Positions 56,511 through 64,000 of a stretch of 64,000 nucleotides of DNA are shown here, piece after piece. Positions within the stretch are counted from its first letter, which is position 1. Each line of letters starts with the position of its first letter. The DNA is from Kitasatospora sp. NBC_01250 (GTDB lineage Bacteria > Actinomycetota > Actinomycetes > Streptomycetales > Streptomycetaceae): NCBI RefSeq assembly GCF_036226465.1, contig NZ_CP108476.1, positions 6,510,001 to 6,574,000 on the forward strand, read 5' to 3'. The notes below the pieces were generated by a model that was not told the origin of the DNA, ran no database searches, and worked only from the letters and a program-made list of their open reading frames with translations. A program made the position numbers and the translations under genes.

Positions 56511-57905
56511 TCAGGCCGGCCCGATCAGCCCCGCCACCACGCAGGCCGACATGCCGGCCCGCGCCAGCCCGCCACCCGGGTGCGCGGCCCCGCCGAGCAG
56601 GTAGTGCCCGGCCCGCCCGGTGGTGTTGGCGGGCTGCAGGAAGGCTCTGCCGGCGCCGGCCAGGGCCGGGCGCGGTACGGCGCCGCCCGGGGCCAGGGTT
56701 TCCCGCTCGGTGTCCGCCGGGGTCCGCACCACCCGCCAGAGCACCCGCTCGCCCAGGCCCGGCCCGGCCGCGTCCACGTGGGCGAGCACCTGGTCGGCGA
56801 AGCGGTCGGCGACGCCCGGGGCGGTCCAGTCCAGCCGCGCCTGCGAGGGGACGGTCACGGTCAGGGTGACCGCCTCGTGCTCCTCGTCCGGGCGGGTCGA
56901 CGGGTCGTCAGGACGCAGCACCTGCACGGTCGGACGGTCGCACAGGCCCGGCACCTTCGCGAACAGCGCCGTGAGTTCCGCGTCGCGGTCGGCGGCGTGC
57001 ACCACGGTGCGCTGCGCGGTGCCGGGCGGGCGGGCGCCGCGCAGCGCGAGCAGCACGCTGACCCGCCCCGGCAGCGTGGCCTCGGCGGGCGCCGGGCGCA
57101 GCACCAGGTCGGCCTCCGGCGGGTCCTGCTCGATACGGGTGTCGAAGCGGAACTCCACCCCGCGCTGCTCGCACCGCCGGTACACCGCCTCGGCCAGCGC
57201 CCGCAGTCCGCCCCGCACCGACCAGACGCCGAAGGTCTGCTCCATGTAGGGGATCACGGTGGCGCCGGCCGGCACGGTGCGCGGGTCGAAGCCGAACCGC
57301 AGCGCGTACTCGGTGAGCAGCGCGGTCAGCGCGGGGTGCCCGTCCAGCTCGCGGGTGGCGATCTGGTCCAGGGTCGGCGCCGGGGCGCCGGGCCGCAGCC
57401 GGGCCAGGCCGCGGCGCGGGGCGGCGGGGTAGGGGTCGGTGCCGAGCGCGCCGGGGTCGGCGGGCAGCGGCTCCTCCAGCAGCGGGCGGCGGGTGGCCTC
57501 CCAGACGGCCCGGCCGCGGTTCATCACCGCGCCCCAGCGCTCGCCGGCCCCCGTGCCGAGCGCCGCGTCCAGCGCCTGCGCGACGCCGCCGCGGGAGGCG
57601 TTGGGCAGGGTCAGCGTGGTGCCGTCGGCGAACAGGTGCCGGCTCTCGGGGTCCACCGGGGCCAGCTCGACCAGCTGCTCCAGCGGCTCCCGGCCGGTCT
57701 TCAGGGCCAGGTCGCGATAGACGGCGGGCAGCGTCAGCAGGGTCGGTCCGGTGTCGAAGGCGAAGCCGTCGCACTGGTGGTGCCCGAGCATCCCGCCGTA
57801 GGTCCCGGCCGCCTCGCAGACCGTCACCCGGTGCCCGACGGTGGCCAGCCGGGCCGCCGCTGCCAGTCCGCTGATGCCCGCTCCGATGATGACGATCCGT
57901 GCCAT
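56511..57905 (-). CDS. FAD-dependent desaturase/oxidoreductase, CrtI (phytoene desaturase)-like
   Basis: 464-aa flavoprotein. FAD fold at the start: RIVIIGAGISGLAAAARLA, then the CrtI-type extension with FDTGPTLLTLPAV (the FDxGPT motif characteristic of carotenoid desaturases) and the AHPGGGLARAGMSA C-terminal block. Whether it acts on carotenoids cannot be shown; family members include many with other substrates. ATG 57905. No other carotenoid gene is adjacent. It is followed within 11 bp by the truncated hydrolase reading in the same direction. Confidence 0.86.
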   Translation of the reverse strand: MARIVIIGAGISGLAAAARLATVGHRVTVCEAAGTYGGMLGHHQCDGFAFDTGPTLLTLPAVYRDLALKTGREPLEQLVELAPVDPESRHLFADGTTLTLPNASRGGVAQALDAALGTGAGERWGAVMNRGRAVWEATRRPLLEEPLPADPGALGTDPYPAAPRRGLARLRPGAPAPTLDQIATRELDGHPALTALLTEYALRFGFDPRTVPAGATVIPYMEQTFGVWSVRGGLRALAEAVYRRCEQRGVEFRFDTRIEQDPPEADLVLRPAPAEATLPGRVSVLLALRGARPPGTAQRTVVHAADRDAELTALFAKVPGLCDRPTVQVLRPDDPSTRPDEEHEAVTLTVTVPSQARLDWTAPGVADRFADQVLAHVDAAGPGLGERVLWRVVRTPADTERETLAPGGAVPRPALAGAGRAFLQPANTTGRAGHYLLGGAAHPGGGLARAGMSACVVAGLIGPA

Positions 57906-57916
57906 GACGCGTGATC

Positions 57917-58585
57917 TTAATCCGCCGGTGCTGGTGCTGGTGCTGGTGCCGGTGCCTCGGTCACGGCACGGGCGAAGGCGTCGGGGTTGTCCAGCATCAC
58001 GTTGTGCCCCGCGTCGGGGATCGCGAAGTGGCGCACCCCCGGGCCCGGCAGGTGCGCGGTGCCGTCCGCGGCGGGGTGGATGAAGGCGCGCGGGATCGGC
58101 AGCTCCAGCAGCAGCTTGCGCATGGTCGGGCTGGTGCCCCGGGCCAGCTGCACGGCGCTGCGGTCCAGCGCGGTGCGCCCGGCCAGCCGCATGGTGGACC
58201 ACCAGTGCGGACCGACCGCCTCGCGCACCTCGCGCCAGCCGCCCGCCAGGAACTCCGCCTCCGAGTGGGCGGCGATCCCGCGGCTGCCGCCGTGCCCGGC
58301 CCGGGGCGGGACCGGATCCAGGTTGGCGTCCACCAGCACCGGCGCCGCGACCAGCTCGGGGTGCCGGTGCGCCAGCACGATCGCCACCGCTCCGCCCATG
58401 CTGTGCCCGATCAGCTCCGCGCCGCCGACCCCGGCCGCGCGCAGGGCGCCCGCGACGGCGTCGGCATGGGCCTCCAGCGTGTACGAGAAGTCGGTGGGCC
58501 GGTCGCTGAGGCCGAAGCCCAGCAGGTCGAGCAGGAGCGAGCGGCGCCCGGTCCACCGGCGCCGGTCGGGCGCCGGGCCGGATTG
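57917..58585 (-). pseudogene. Alpha/beta hydrolase remnant lacking its N-terminus
   Basis: The open frame (stop TAA at 57917, preceded by an in-frame stop at 58586-58588) encodes about 220 residues of a serine hydrolase. The GHSMGG nucleophile elbow is present and the GHNVML His box follows, but no ATG, GTG or TTG lies before the GHSMGG region. The translated residues upstream begin directly at RRWTGRRSLLLDLLGFGLSD, the second half of the usual N-terminal lobe, and the oxyanion HG strand is missing. An ATG at 58399 would start inside the elbow and cannot give a working enzyme. Consequently it looks decayed by 5' deletion. The tail is an Ala-Pro repeat. An alternative is CTG initiation, which I consider unlikely. 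Confidence 0.6.
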
Positions 58586-58660
58586 TCAGTGCCGGGCGCG
58601 AGCATGGCGGTGGACGGGTCGACCGGCCCGCACCGCCCGCTCTGGACCGGGGGAGAGACC

Positions 58661-59161
58661 ATGACCGTCGCCGACCTCCATGGGGGCACGTCCCGGCCGC
58701 AGGCCGGGGGCCAGCTCCCGCTGCGCTCCGTCGACGTGCACCCGGTGCTGCTCAAGGCCGGTGCCCCGCCCGCCGCCCGCGACCTGCTCGCCCAGGCCCA
58801 CCGCACCCTGCTCCGGGCCGCCGCCGCCCAGGACCCCCTGGAGCGCTACGCCACCGCGCACCTGGCCGCGCTGCGCACCACCGCCGCGGTGCTCGCGGTG
58901 CGGGGCCGCCCCGAGAAGAACCCGCGCCGGCGCAAGGCCATACGCAGTGCCTGGGAGGTGCTGCCCGAGGTGGCCCCCGAGCTCGCCGAGTGGGCGCTCT
59001 ACTTCGCCGCCGGGGCCGCCAAGCGCTCGGCCGCGGAGGCCGGGGTGCCCGGCGCGGCCTCGGCCCGCGACGCCGACGACCTGATCCGCAACGCCGCCCT
59101 CTTCGTCCGCTTGGTCGAGCGAGTCCTGCAGCTGGGAGGCAATAGGATCGAGAGCGACTGA
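58661..59161 (+). CDS. SAV_6107-family HEPN domain protein
   Basis: 166-aa helical protein of the SAV_6107 HEPN family, common in actinobacteria next to the downstream methyltransferase. It has a conserved helix block (RDLLAQAHRTLLRAA, YATAHLAALRTTAAVLA) and a SAWEVLPEVAPELAEWALYF segment. HEPN domains often bind RNA or nucleotides; the canonical Rx4-6H nuclease motif is not clear here. ATG 58661 with GGGGGAGAG upstream. It lies on the opposite strand from the truncated hydrolase and 28 bp before the methyltransferase gene, probably in one unit. Confidence 0.83.
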   Translation: MTVADLHGGTSRPQAGGQLPLRSVDVHPVLLKAGAPPAARDLLAQAHRTLLRAAAAQDPLERYATAHLAALRTTAAVLAVRGRPEKNPRRRKAIRSAWEVLPEVAPELAEWALYFAAGAAKRSAAEAGVPGAASARDADDLIRNAALFVRLVERVLQLGGNRIESD

Positions 59162-59189
59162 GCCGCCGGCCTCCTGAAGGAGACGACCC

Positions 59190-59942
59190 TTGTACCCGAC
59201 GCGTCCTCGCAGCGCCCTGCGCACCGCCGTGGTCTGGGAGGTGGTCAGGGCGGCGCTGGAGCGCCGCGCCAGCGAGCTGGACCAGCCGGTGCTGGACGTG
59301 CTGGACACCGGTGGCGGGACGGGCAACTTCGCCGTGCCGGTGGCGCGCCTCGGCCACCGCGTCACGGTGGTGGACCCCAGCCCCGACGCGCTCTTCGCCC
59401 TCGAACGCCGGGCGGCCGAGGCCGGGGTGACCGACCTGGTCCGCGCGGTGCAGGGCGACACCCAGACGCTGCCCGAGGTGATCGCCCCCGCCTCGGTGGA
59501 CGCGGTGCTCTGCCACGGTGTCCTCGAGGTGGTCGACGACCCCGCCGAGGCGCTCGGCCACCTGACCGCCACCCTGCACAAGGGCGGCCTGGTCAGCCTG
59601 CTGGCCGCCAACCGCAACGGCGCCGTGCTGGCCCGCGCGCTGGCCGGCCACTTCGACGAGGCCCGCACCGTGCTGGACGCCCCCGACGGCCGCTGGGGCG
59701 CCGGTGACCCGATGCCGCGCCGCTTCACCGCCGCGGAGCTGCACGAGCTGGCCGCCGACAGCGGCCTGCAGGTGGCCTCGGTGCACGGCGTGCGGGTCTT
59801 CGCCGACCTGGTGCCCGGCGTCCTGGTGGACACCGAGCCGGGTGCCATGGAGGCACTGCTCAAGCTGGAGGAGGCCGCTGCCCAGCAGCCCGCCTTCCAC
59901 GCCGTCGCCACCCAGCTGCACCTGCTCGCCCACCTCGGCTGA
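59190..59942 (+). CDS. Class I SAM-dependent methyltransferase
   Basis: 250-aa methyltransferase. Motif I is LDTGGGTGNFAVP, followed by the acidic VVDPSPDA ribose-binding end and LCHGVLEVVDDP (motif IV). TTG 59190 is the start, with GAAGGAG 8 bp upstream. It follows the SAV_6107 gene by 28 bp. The substrate is unknown; the C-terminal half has the usual helical cap. A related pair of genes lies near the dcw cluster in Streptomyces, but no link to division is demonstrated. Confidence 0.88.
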   Translation: MYPTRPRSALRTAVVWEVVRAALERRASELDQPVLDVLDTGGGTGNFAVPVARLGHRVTVVDPSPDALFALERRAAEAGVTDLVRAVQGDTQTLPEVIAPASVDAVLCHGVLEVVDDPAEALGHLTATLHKGGLVSLLAANRNGAVLARALAGHFDEARTVLDAPDGRWGAGDPMPRRFTAAELHELAADSGLQVASVHGVRVFADLVPGVLVDTEPGAMEALLKLEEAAAQQPAFHAVATQLHLLAHLG

Positions 59943-60184
59943 GCCCGCCGGGGCCCCGGTTCACCTGGGCGGGCACTCGACGGCCACCACGCGCGTTTCC
60001 CTGGTGGTGGGGAGGGGCGGATGTGGCGGACACGACCGGCCGCCGCCCACCCCGTAACCCGTCGACGGACCGTATGATCTGGGTAAAGCCAGAACGCATG
60101 ACGGCCTGACGCATGGGGCATATGGACCACAACAAGGCCAGGTGGCGGACCGGTCGCCCCGCGACCGACGAGTAGGAGGACTCC

Positions 60185-60577
60185 GTGCCGCTCTCGGAGC
60201 ACGAGCAGCGACTGCTCGATCAGATGGAGCGAGCGCTGTACGCCGAAGATCCCAAGTTCGCGACGGCGCTTGAGGGAACCGGGCTGCGCACACACACCCG
60301 CCGGCGGGTGTACCTGGCCGCGGCGGGGTTTGTGGTCGGAGTGGCCCTCCTGATGGGAGGCATGATCATCCAGCCGCAGCTCATCTGGCTGAGCGTGATC
60401 GGCTTCCTGGTGATGCTCGGCTGCGCGCTGGTCGCGGTGGCGGGCTGGCGCAAGAACCCCGTGGTCGGGCCGGGCCCCGGTCTGCGGGCGGCCCCGCCGG
60501 TCCGGCGCAAGGCCGGCGTGATGGACCGGATGGAACAGCGCTGGCAGCGCCGCCGGGACGAGCACGACGGTCTCTAG
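60185..60577 (+). CDS. DUF3040 membrane protein
   Basis: 130 residues: an N-terminal EHEQRLLDQMERALYAEDPK motif, which defines DUF3040, two membrane helices (VYLAAAGFVVGVALLMGGM and LIWLSVIGFLVMLGCALVAV) and a basic cytoplasmic tail. GTG 60185 with AGGAGG 7 bp upstream. No known activity. The 242-bp region before it holds TATGAT (60073) as a possible -10 element, and a strong hairpin terminates it together with the convergent transglutaminase gene. Confidence 0.87.
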   Translation: MPLSEHEQRLLDQMERALYAEDPKFATALEGTGLRTHTRRRVYLAAAGFVVGVALLMGGMIIQPQLIWLSVIGFLVMLGCALVAVAGWRKNPVVGPGPGLRAAPPVRRKAGVMDRMEQRWQRRRDEHDGL

Positions 60578-60635
60578 GCAGGTCGGCCGGGGCAAGCCGG
60601 GCGGTACGAACCGGGCGCGCGAAGTCAACCGAACG

Positions 60636-60681
60636 CAGCAGGTGGGCGGGTGATCCGAGAGGATCACCCGCCCACCTGCTG
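60636..60681. terminator. Bidirectional terminator between DUF3040 and transglutaminase genes
   Basis: Perfect 21-bp stem, 60636-60656 with 60661-60681, around a GAGA tetraloop. The longest perfect hairpin I saw in the window. It lies between convergent stops at 60577 and 60729. Confidence 0.9.
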
Positions 60682-60728
60682 TCGTGCCCCGCCGGTCCGG
60701 GGCCCCAGGCCCTGGACCGGCTCTGGCC

Positions 60729-63149
60729 CTAGTCCTGCCCGGAGCGCCGCAGCCGGCGCAACGGACGTCCGAGCACGCCGGTCAGGCGCCGCCCGGCGGC
60801 CTGCCCGCGCAGCCGCGCCGACAGCAGCCGGTCCGCCAGCCGCCAGACGAGCCGTACCGCCGAGGGCGGCAGCAGCAGCGCACGCAGCCGCTTCCCCCGC
60901 CCGGCCGAGTTCCGCAGGCGCTGGTGCACCGCGCGCACGTCGGACCCCAGCGAGGGCTGCGGGCCGGCCGCCCGGGCGTACAGCACCTGCTCGGTGGCCA
61001 GCGCCACCCGGCCCACCGCGGCCCGGCCCGGCTCGTCCAGCTCGGCCGCCTGGCTGATCCGCTCCCCGGTGTGCCGCGGGCTGTGCGCCTGGTCGGGCGG
61101 GATGCCCAGGTCCCAGGCGGTGTCGATCAGCTCCGCCCAGGCCGCCAGCACCTGCTCGTCGGTGAGCTGCCCGCCGGGGCCGCCGGGCCCGCGCCGGCCG
61201 CCGCCCAACCGGCGCCGGCGCAGCCTGGTCCGCCAGAGCATGGGCGACAGCAGCAGGAGCAGCACGGCCGCAACGGCGCCGATCAGCGCCAGCACCTGCC
61301 CGGACGGTCCGCTTGCGGCGGGCGCCGCCGCCGTCGGCAGCTGCTGCGGTTCCTGCTGGCCGCAACCGCCCTGCTTGCGGGTCGGCCCCGCACAGCTGGA
61401 GTCGGCCGAGGGCGCCGACTGCGCCGGGGCGTCGGCCCGGGCGGAGGGCTGCGCGGTGGGGACGCTCTGGCTCGGCGCGACCTGCGGCCCGCTGTAGTCC
61501 GGCGCCACCCCGCGGCTCGGGGTCGGCTCGAAGCGCATCCACCCGGCGCCGGAGAAGTAGAGCTCGGGCCAGGCGTGGTAGTCCTTGCTGCCCACCACGT
61601 AGTTCCCGTTGCCCTGGTCGGCGCCGGGCGCGAAGCCCACCGCCACCCGGGCCGGGATGCCCAGCGTGCGGGCCATCGCGGCCATGGTGGCCGCGAAGTG
61701 CACGCAGAAGCCCTTGCGGTCCTGCAGGAAGGTGGCGATCGCGTTCGGCCCGGTGCCCGGGTCCACCGAGGAGCTGTAGACGAAGCCGCCGCTGGTGGTG
61801 AACCAGTCCTGCAGCGCCACCGCCTTGTCGTAGTCCGAGCTCCTGCCGTTGGTGACCTGCTGGGCCAGTTGCTTGACCACCGGCGGCAGGTTGCTGGGCA
61901 GCTGGGTGTAGCGACTGGTGATCGAGCTGGGCGCCGGCGGTGCCGCGCGCAGCTGGTCGGCGGTCGGCATGACGGTCAGCGAGGTCACCGAGTAGTTCAG
62001 GCCGGTGGCCTTCTGGCCCCGGTCGCCGATCACCGCGCCGACCTCCGGCTCGTAGCGCCAGTTGCCCGGCGCGTCGACCCGGCTGATCGGGTAGGGCGCC
62101 GGCAGCCAGTCGGTGCTCAGGCTGCTGGACACCTGGATCTGGGTCTCCATCGGGGGGGCCGTGACGTCGCTGGAGAGCCCGTCGGGCCGCGGCACGGTGC
62201 TGGGGACCACCTCGGCCGGCTGGTTGCCCGGCTTCCACTCGACGCCGTTGAACTCGTCCAGCGCGGTGATCCGCAGGTAGGTGGTGGCCAGCGCCGGGTC
62301 GTCGCCGTGGTACTCGATCAGCTCCTGGTTGTCCGGGCGGCGCAGCCCGTCGGTCAGCGAGACCACCGGGTTGAGCGCGTTGATGCTGCCGTTGCCCGAG
62401 CCGGAGCCGTTGTCGCCGAAGCCGCCGTTGACCAGGCTGAGGTCCCAGTTGGGCGCCAGCACCGGCAGCACCAGCGCGCAGACCAGCGCTATCAGCCCGA
62501 TCCGGTGGCCACCGGTGGGCAGCCCGTCGCGGCTCTCCGGGGAGCCGGAGCCGCGGAAGACCCGGCCCCAGCGGGAGAGCCGGTCGCGGCCCTCGGCGAA
62601 GAGCAGCATCAGGTAGCCGCCACCGGCCGCCAGGAACCAGAGCCAGGTGGCGCCGTCCTGGGAACCGGCCAGGCCGGTGCCCACCGAGTAGAGGGCCAGC
62701 AGCGGCAGGCCGGCCGGCGCCGCCTTGCGGTAGGTGACCGCCAGCGCGTCCACCGCGACCGCCACCAGGGCCACCGAGGCGACCAGCAGGAACCGCAGGC
62801 CCGTGCTGGCCGGGGCCGGGATGGCGTAGGCGCTGATGTCGTTGCCGGCGGAGGTGAGCAGGTCGTTGAAGGCCGCCACGGTGCCCGGACCGGGCAGCAC
62901 CCCGGCGGTGAAGCTCGGGTGCACCGAGCCGAGCAGCAGCAGGTAGCAGACCACGACCAGCTGGGCCAGCACGATCAACGGGCGCGGCGCCGCCAGCCGG
63001 CGCAGCCCGGCGCCGATCAGGGCGACCGCCAGGATCAGCAGGACGGCGGGCTGCACCCAGCCGGCCGGGCGCAGCAGCGGGGTCAGGCCCAGCATCGCCA
63101 GCGCGGTGGCCAGCGCCGCGTACAAGGTCAGTCTTGCGCGCGTGGTCAC
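60729..63149 (-). CDS. Membrane-anchored transglutaminase-like cysteine protease family protein
   Basis: 806 residues. About six N-terminal helices (residues about 10-190) and one C-terminal helix (LALIGAVAAVLLLLLSPML) flank an extracytoplasmic transglutaminase-like core. The catalytic Cys is in KGFCVHFAA and His in DYHAWPELYF. The third position reads RFEPTPS, with Glu where Asp is usual, so the catalytic triad is conservatively altered. GTG 63149 overlaps the upstream DUF58 stop in GTGA; the longer frame is antisense to the DUF58 gene. This is the TgpA-like part of the MoxR-DUF58-TGase triad seen in many actinobacteria; substrate unknown. Confidence 0.9.
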   Translation of the reverse strand: MTTRARLTLYAALATALAMLGLTPLLRPAGWVQPAVLLILAVALIGAGLRRLAAPRPLIVLAQLVVVCYLLLLGSVHPSFTAGVLPGPGTVAAFNDLLTSAGNDISAYAIPAPASTGLRFLLVASVALVAVAVDALAVTYRKAAPAGLPLLALYSVGTGLAGSQDGATWLWFLAAGGGYLMLLFAEGRDRLSRWGRVFRGSGSPESRDGLPTGGHRIGLIALVCALVLPVLAPNWDLSLVNGGFGDNGSGSGNGSINALNPVVSLTDGLRRPDNQELIEYHGDDPALATTYLRITALDEFNGVEWKPGNQPAEVVPSTVPRPDGLSSDVTAPPMETQIQVSSSLSTDWLPAPYPISRVDAPGNWRYEPEVGAVIGDRGQKATGLNYSVTSLTVMPTADQLRAAPPAPSSITSRYTQLPSNLPPVVKQLAQQVTNGRSSDYDKAVALQDWFTTSGGFVYSSSVDPGTGPNAIATFLQDRKGFCVHFAATMAAMARTLGIPARVAVGFAPGADQGNGNYVVGSKDYHAWPELYFSGAGWMRFEPTPSRGVAPDYSGPQVAPSQSVPTAQPSARADAPAQSAPSADSSCAGPTRKQGGCGQQEPQQLPTAAAPAASGPSGQVLALIGAVAAVLLLLLSPMLWRTRLRRRRLGGGRRGPGGPGGQLTDEQVLAAWAELIDTAWDLGIPPDQAHSPRHTGERISQAAELDEPGRAAVGRVALATEQVLYARAAGPQPSLGSDVRAVHQRLRNSAGRGKRLRALLLPPSAVRLVWRLADRLLSARLRGQAAGRRLTGVLGRPLRRLRRSGQD

Positions 63150-64000
63150 GCGCCCACCCCCTTCGCGCCCCGGCCGCTGCCGGCCTGGGCCTGGTGCCGG
63201 TCCGCCAGTCGCCACAGCTCGGGCACCGAGTCCCCGGCCCGGACGGGCAGCACGGTCCAGCCGGCCTCGCGCAGCAGCCGCAGCTGCCGGTCGTACTCCT
63301 CGGACGCGCTGTCCGGGAAGAGCTGGCGCAGGCCGGCCCAGGTCGCGGTGTCCAGCACGAAGGCGATCGCCGCCCCCGCGCGGCGCCGCAGTCGGCCGAG
63401 CTCGGCCACCTGTCCGTCCTCCAGCGTGCCGAGGATCGCCACCACCAGCCCCTCGCCGCCCAGCCGCAGCACCTCCTCGGCGCGGGCCAGCCCGCTGCCC
63501 TGGGAGTGCTCCAGTACGGCCAGCGAGTCGAGCAGCAGCCCGACCGACTCGCTCACCGAGCCGCTGCCCCCGGCGCTGGTCCCGGGGACCTGGATGCCGC
63601 TGTCGGTCAGCAGCCGGGTCTGGTAGCCGCGTTCCATCAGGTGGTTGCCGACCGAGGCCGCGCAGCTGACCGCCCATTCGAAGGACGAGGCGGGGCCGCT
63701 GCCCCGGTGCCCGCTCTCGCGGGTGTCGAGCAGCACGGTGGCGCGGGCGCGCAGCGGCTGCTCCTCCCGGCGCACCATGAGCTCGCCGTACTTGGCGGTG
63801 GACTTCCAGTGCACCCGGCGCAGGTCGTCGCCGTGCCGGTACTCGCGCGGCACGGTGTCGTCGTCGCCGGCCAGCGCCACCGCGCGGGACACGCTGTCGC
63901 CGTAGCCGGCCCACTCGCCGGACAGCCGCACCGGCGGCAGCGCCTGCACCTGGGGAACCACGGTGAGGGTGTCCGAGGCGGTGAACGCCCGGGTCAGCTC
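63146..64000 (-). CDS. DUF58 domain protein, 5' truncated by window edge
   Basis: Frame open from 64000 to the TGA at 63146; the in-frame GTG at 63961 is internal. At least 284 residues are visible. The DUF58 signature GDDLRRVHWKSTAKYGELMVR is clear (residues about 40-61 of the visible part), followed by a von Willebrand-like segment with TVLLDTRES. These proteins are usually encoded with a MoxR ATPase and a transglutaminase-like membrane protein, and may act as adaptors. Translationally coupled to the transglutaminase gene. A MoxR gene would be expected just outside the window. Confidence 0.9.
   Translation of the reverse strand, partial: ELTRAFTASDTLTVVPQVQALPPVRLSGEWAGYGDSVSRAVALAGDDDTVPREYRHGDDLRRVHWKSTAKYGELMVRREEQPLRARATVLLDTRESGHRGSGPASSFEWAVSCAASVGNHLMERGYQTRLLTDSGIQVPGTSAGGSGSVSESVGLLLDSLAVLEHSQGSGLARAEEVLRLGGEGLVVAILGTLEDGQVAELGRLRRRAGAAIAFVLDTATWAGLRQLFPDSASEEYDRQLRLLREAGWTVLPVRAGDSVPELWRLADRHQAQAGSGRGAKGVGA

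Noticed and set aside
58399..58401. ATG as start of a 160-residue hydrolase
   Set aside because: It falls immediately after the nucleophile Ser of GHSMGG, so the protein could not be active; the open frame extends upstream without a start codon, indicating a remnant.
1..64000. Mobile elements, prophage, CRISPR array, tRNA genes
   Set aside because: I looked for transposase motifs, terminal inverted repeats, regularly spaced repeats and cloverleaf features and found none convincing.

Overview
The window is very GC-rich actinomycete chromosome with strong G/C third-position bias, frequent GTG and TTG starts and tightly overlapping genes. The gene set (a cytochrome bcc-aa3 supercomplex including CtaF, MacS/MacR-like regulators, a ROK glucokinase, a DUF5304-like protein, the SAV_6107 family, a fused anthranilate synthase with a Trp leader peptide, a SAM-IV riboswitch and a ydaO riboswitch before an NlpC/P60 gene) points to Streptomycetaceae (Streptomyces, Kitasatospora or a relative). 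From memory the order resembles the conserved core region of Streptomyces coelicolor around SCO2096-SCO2158. I see no tRNA, rRNA, insertion sequence, prophage or CRISPR array. This is core chromosome with a few local peculiarities.

Layout: 1-2.3 kb holds a 5'-truncated PfkB kinase and a cysteine desulfurase fused to a TusA domain. 2.6-12.1 kb is terminal respiration: ctaC-ctaD-ctaF on the plus strand and ctaE-qcrC-qcrA-qcrB on the minus strand, separated by an L,D-transpeptidase lipoprotein and an orphan GntR regulator. 12.5-19 kb has a degenerate receiver protein, trpD, a class V aminotransferase behind a SAM-IV riboswitch, a rhomboid protease coupled to a stand-alone Lrp/AsnC effector domain, a zinc ribbon protein and a NYN nuclease-like protein. 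19-24.2 kb has three tandem NlpC/P60 endopeptidases, the middle one behind a c-di-AMP riboswitch, then a secreted metalloprotease-like protein.

24.2-32 kb covers envelope and lipid genes (GT87 mannosyltransferase, PimB-like mannosyltransferase, long-chain acyl-CoA ligase, SRPBCC protein, P-loop-less ArsA homologue) and glucokinase. 32-40.3 kb has an EEP-fold hydrolase, a secreted M9 collagenase, a small membrane protein, an esterase, a PlsC acyltransferase with a charged tail, and macS-macR. 40.3-44.7 kb has an F420/NADP-type dehydrogenase and the divergent aromatic pair trpE(G)/aroH. Between those two lie a trp attenuator with a 23-residue leader peptide carrying three consecutive Trp codons, and a 17-bp direct repeat with a 21-bp period.

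44.8-46.5 kb is iron storage (bfd with an iron-box-like site, bfr) and a molybdopterin oxidoreductase. 46.6-55.5 kb has a PASTA kinase, thiG-thiS-thiO behind a TPP riboswitch, a ferredoxin-reductase-like flavoprotein, an Rv2175c-like DNA-binding protein coupled to thiE, a polyprenyl diphosphate synthase and metF. 55.6-64 kb has a membrane protein with a Q/Y-rich tail, a CrtI-like oxidoreductase, an alpha/beta hydrolase missing its N-terminus, a SAV_6107 HEPN protein, a methyltransferase, a DUF3040 protein, and a transglutaminase-DUF58 pair that runs off the window toward what would be the MoxR/dcw region in related genomes.

The most informative content is regulatory RNA: SAM-IV, ydaO (c-di-AMP) and TPP riboswitches and a translated trp attenuator. 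All are previously known classes, but they can be placed precisely here. I did not find convincing evidence of a wholly undescribed system. The aroH/trpE operator-like repeat, the P-loop-less ArsA protein and the riboswitch on only one of three paralogous hydrolases are the best candidates for follow-up.
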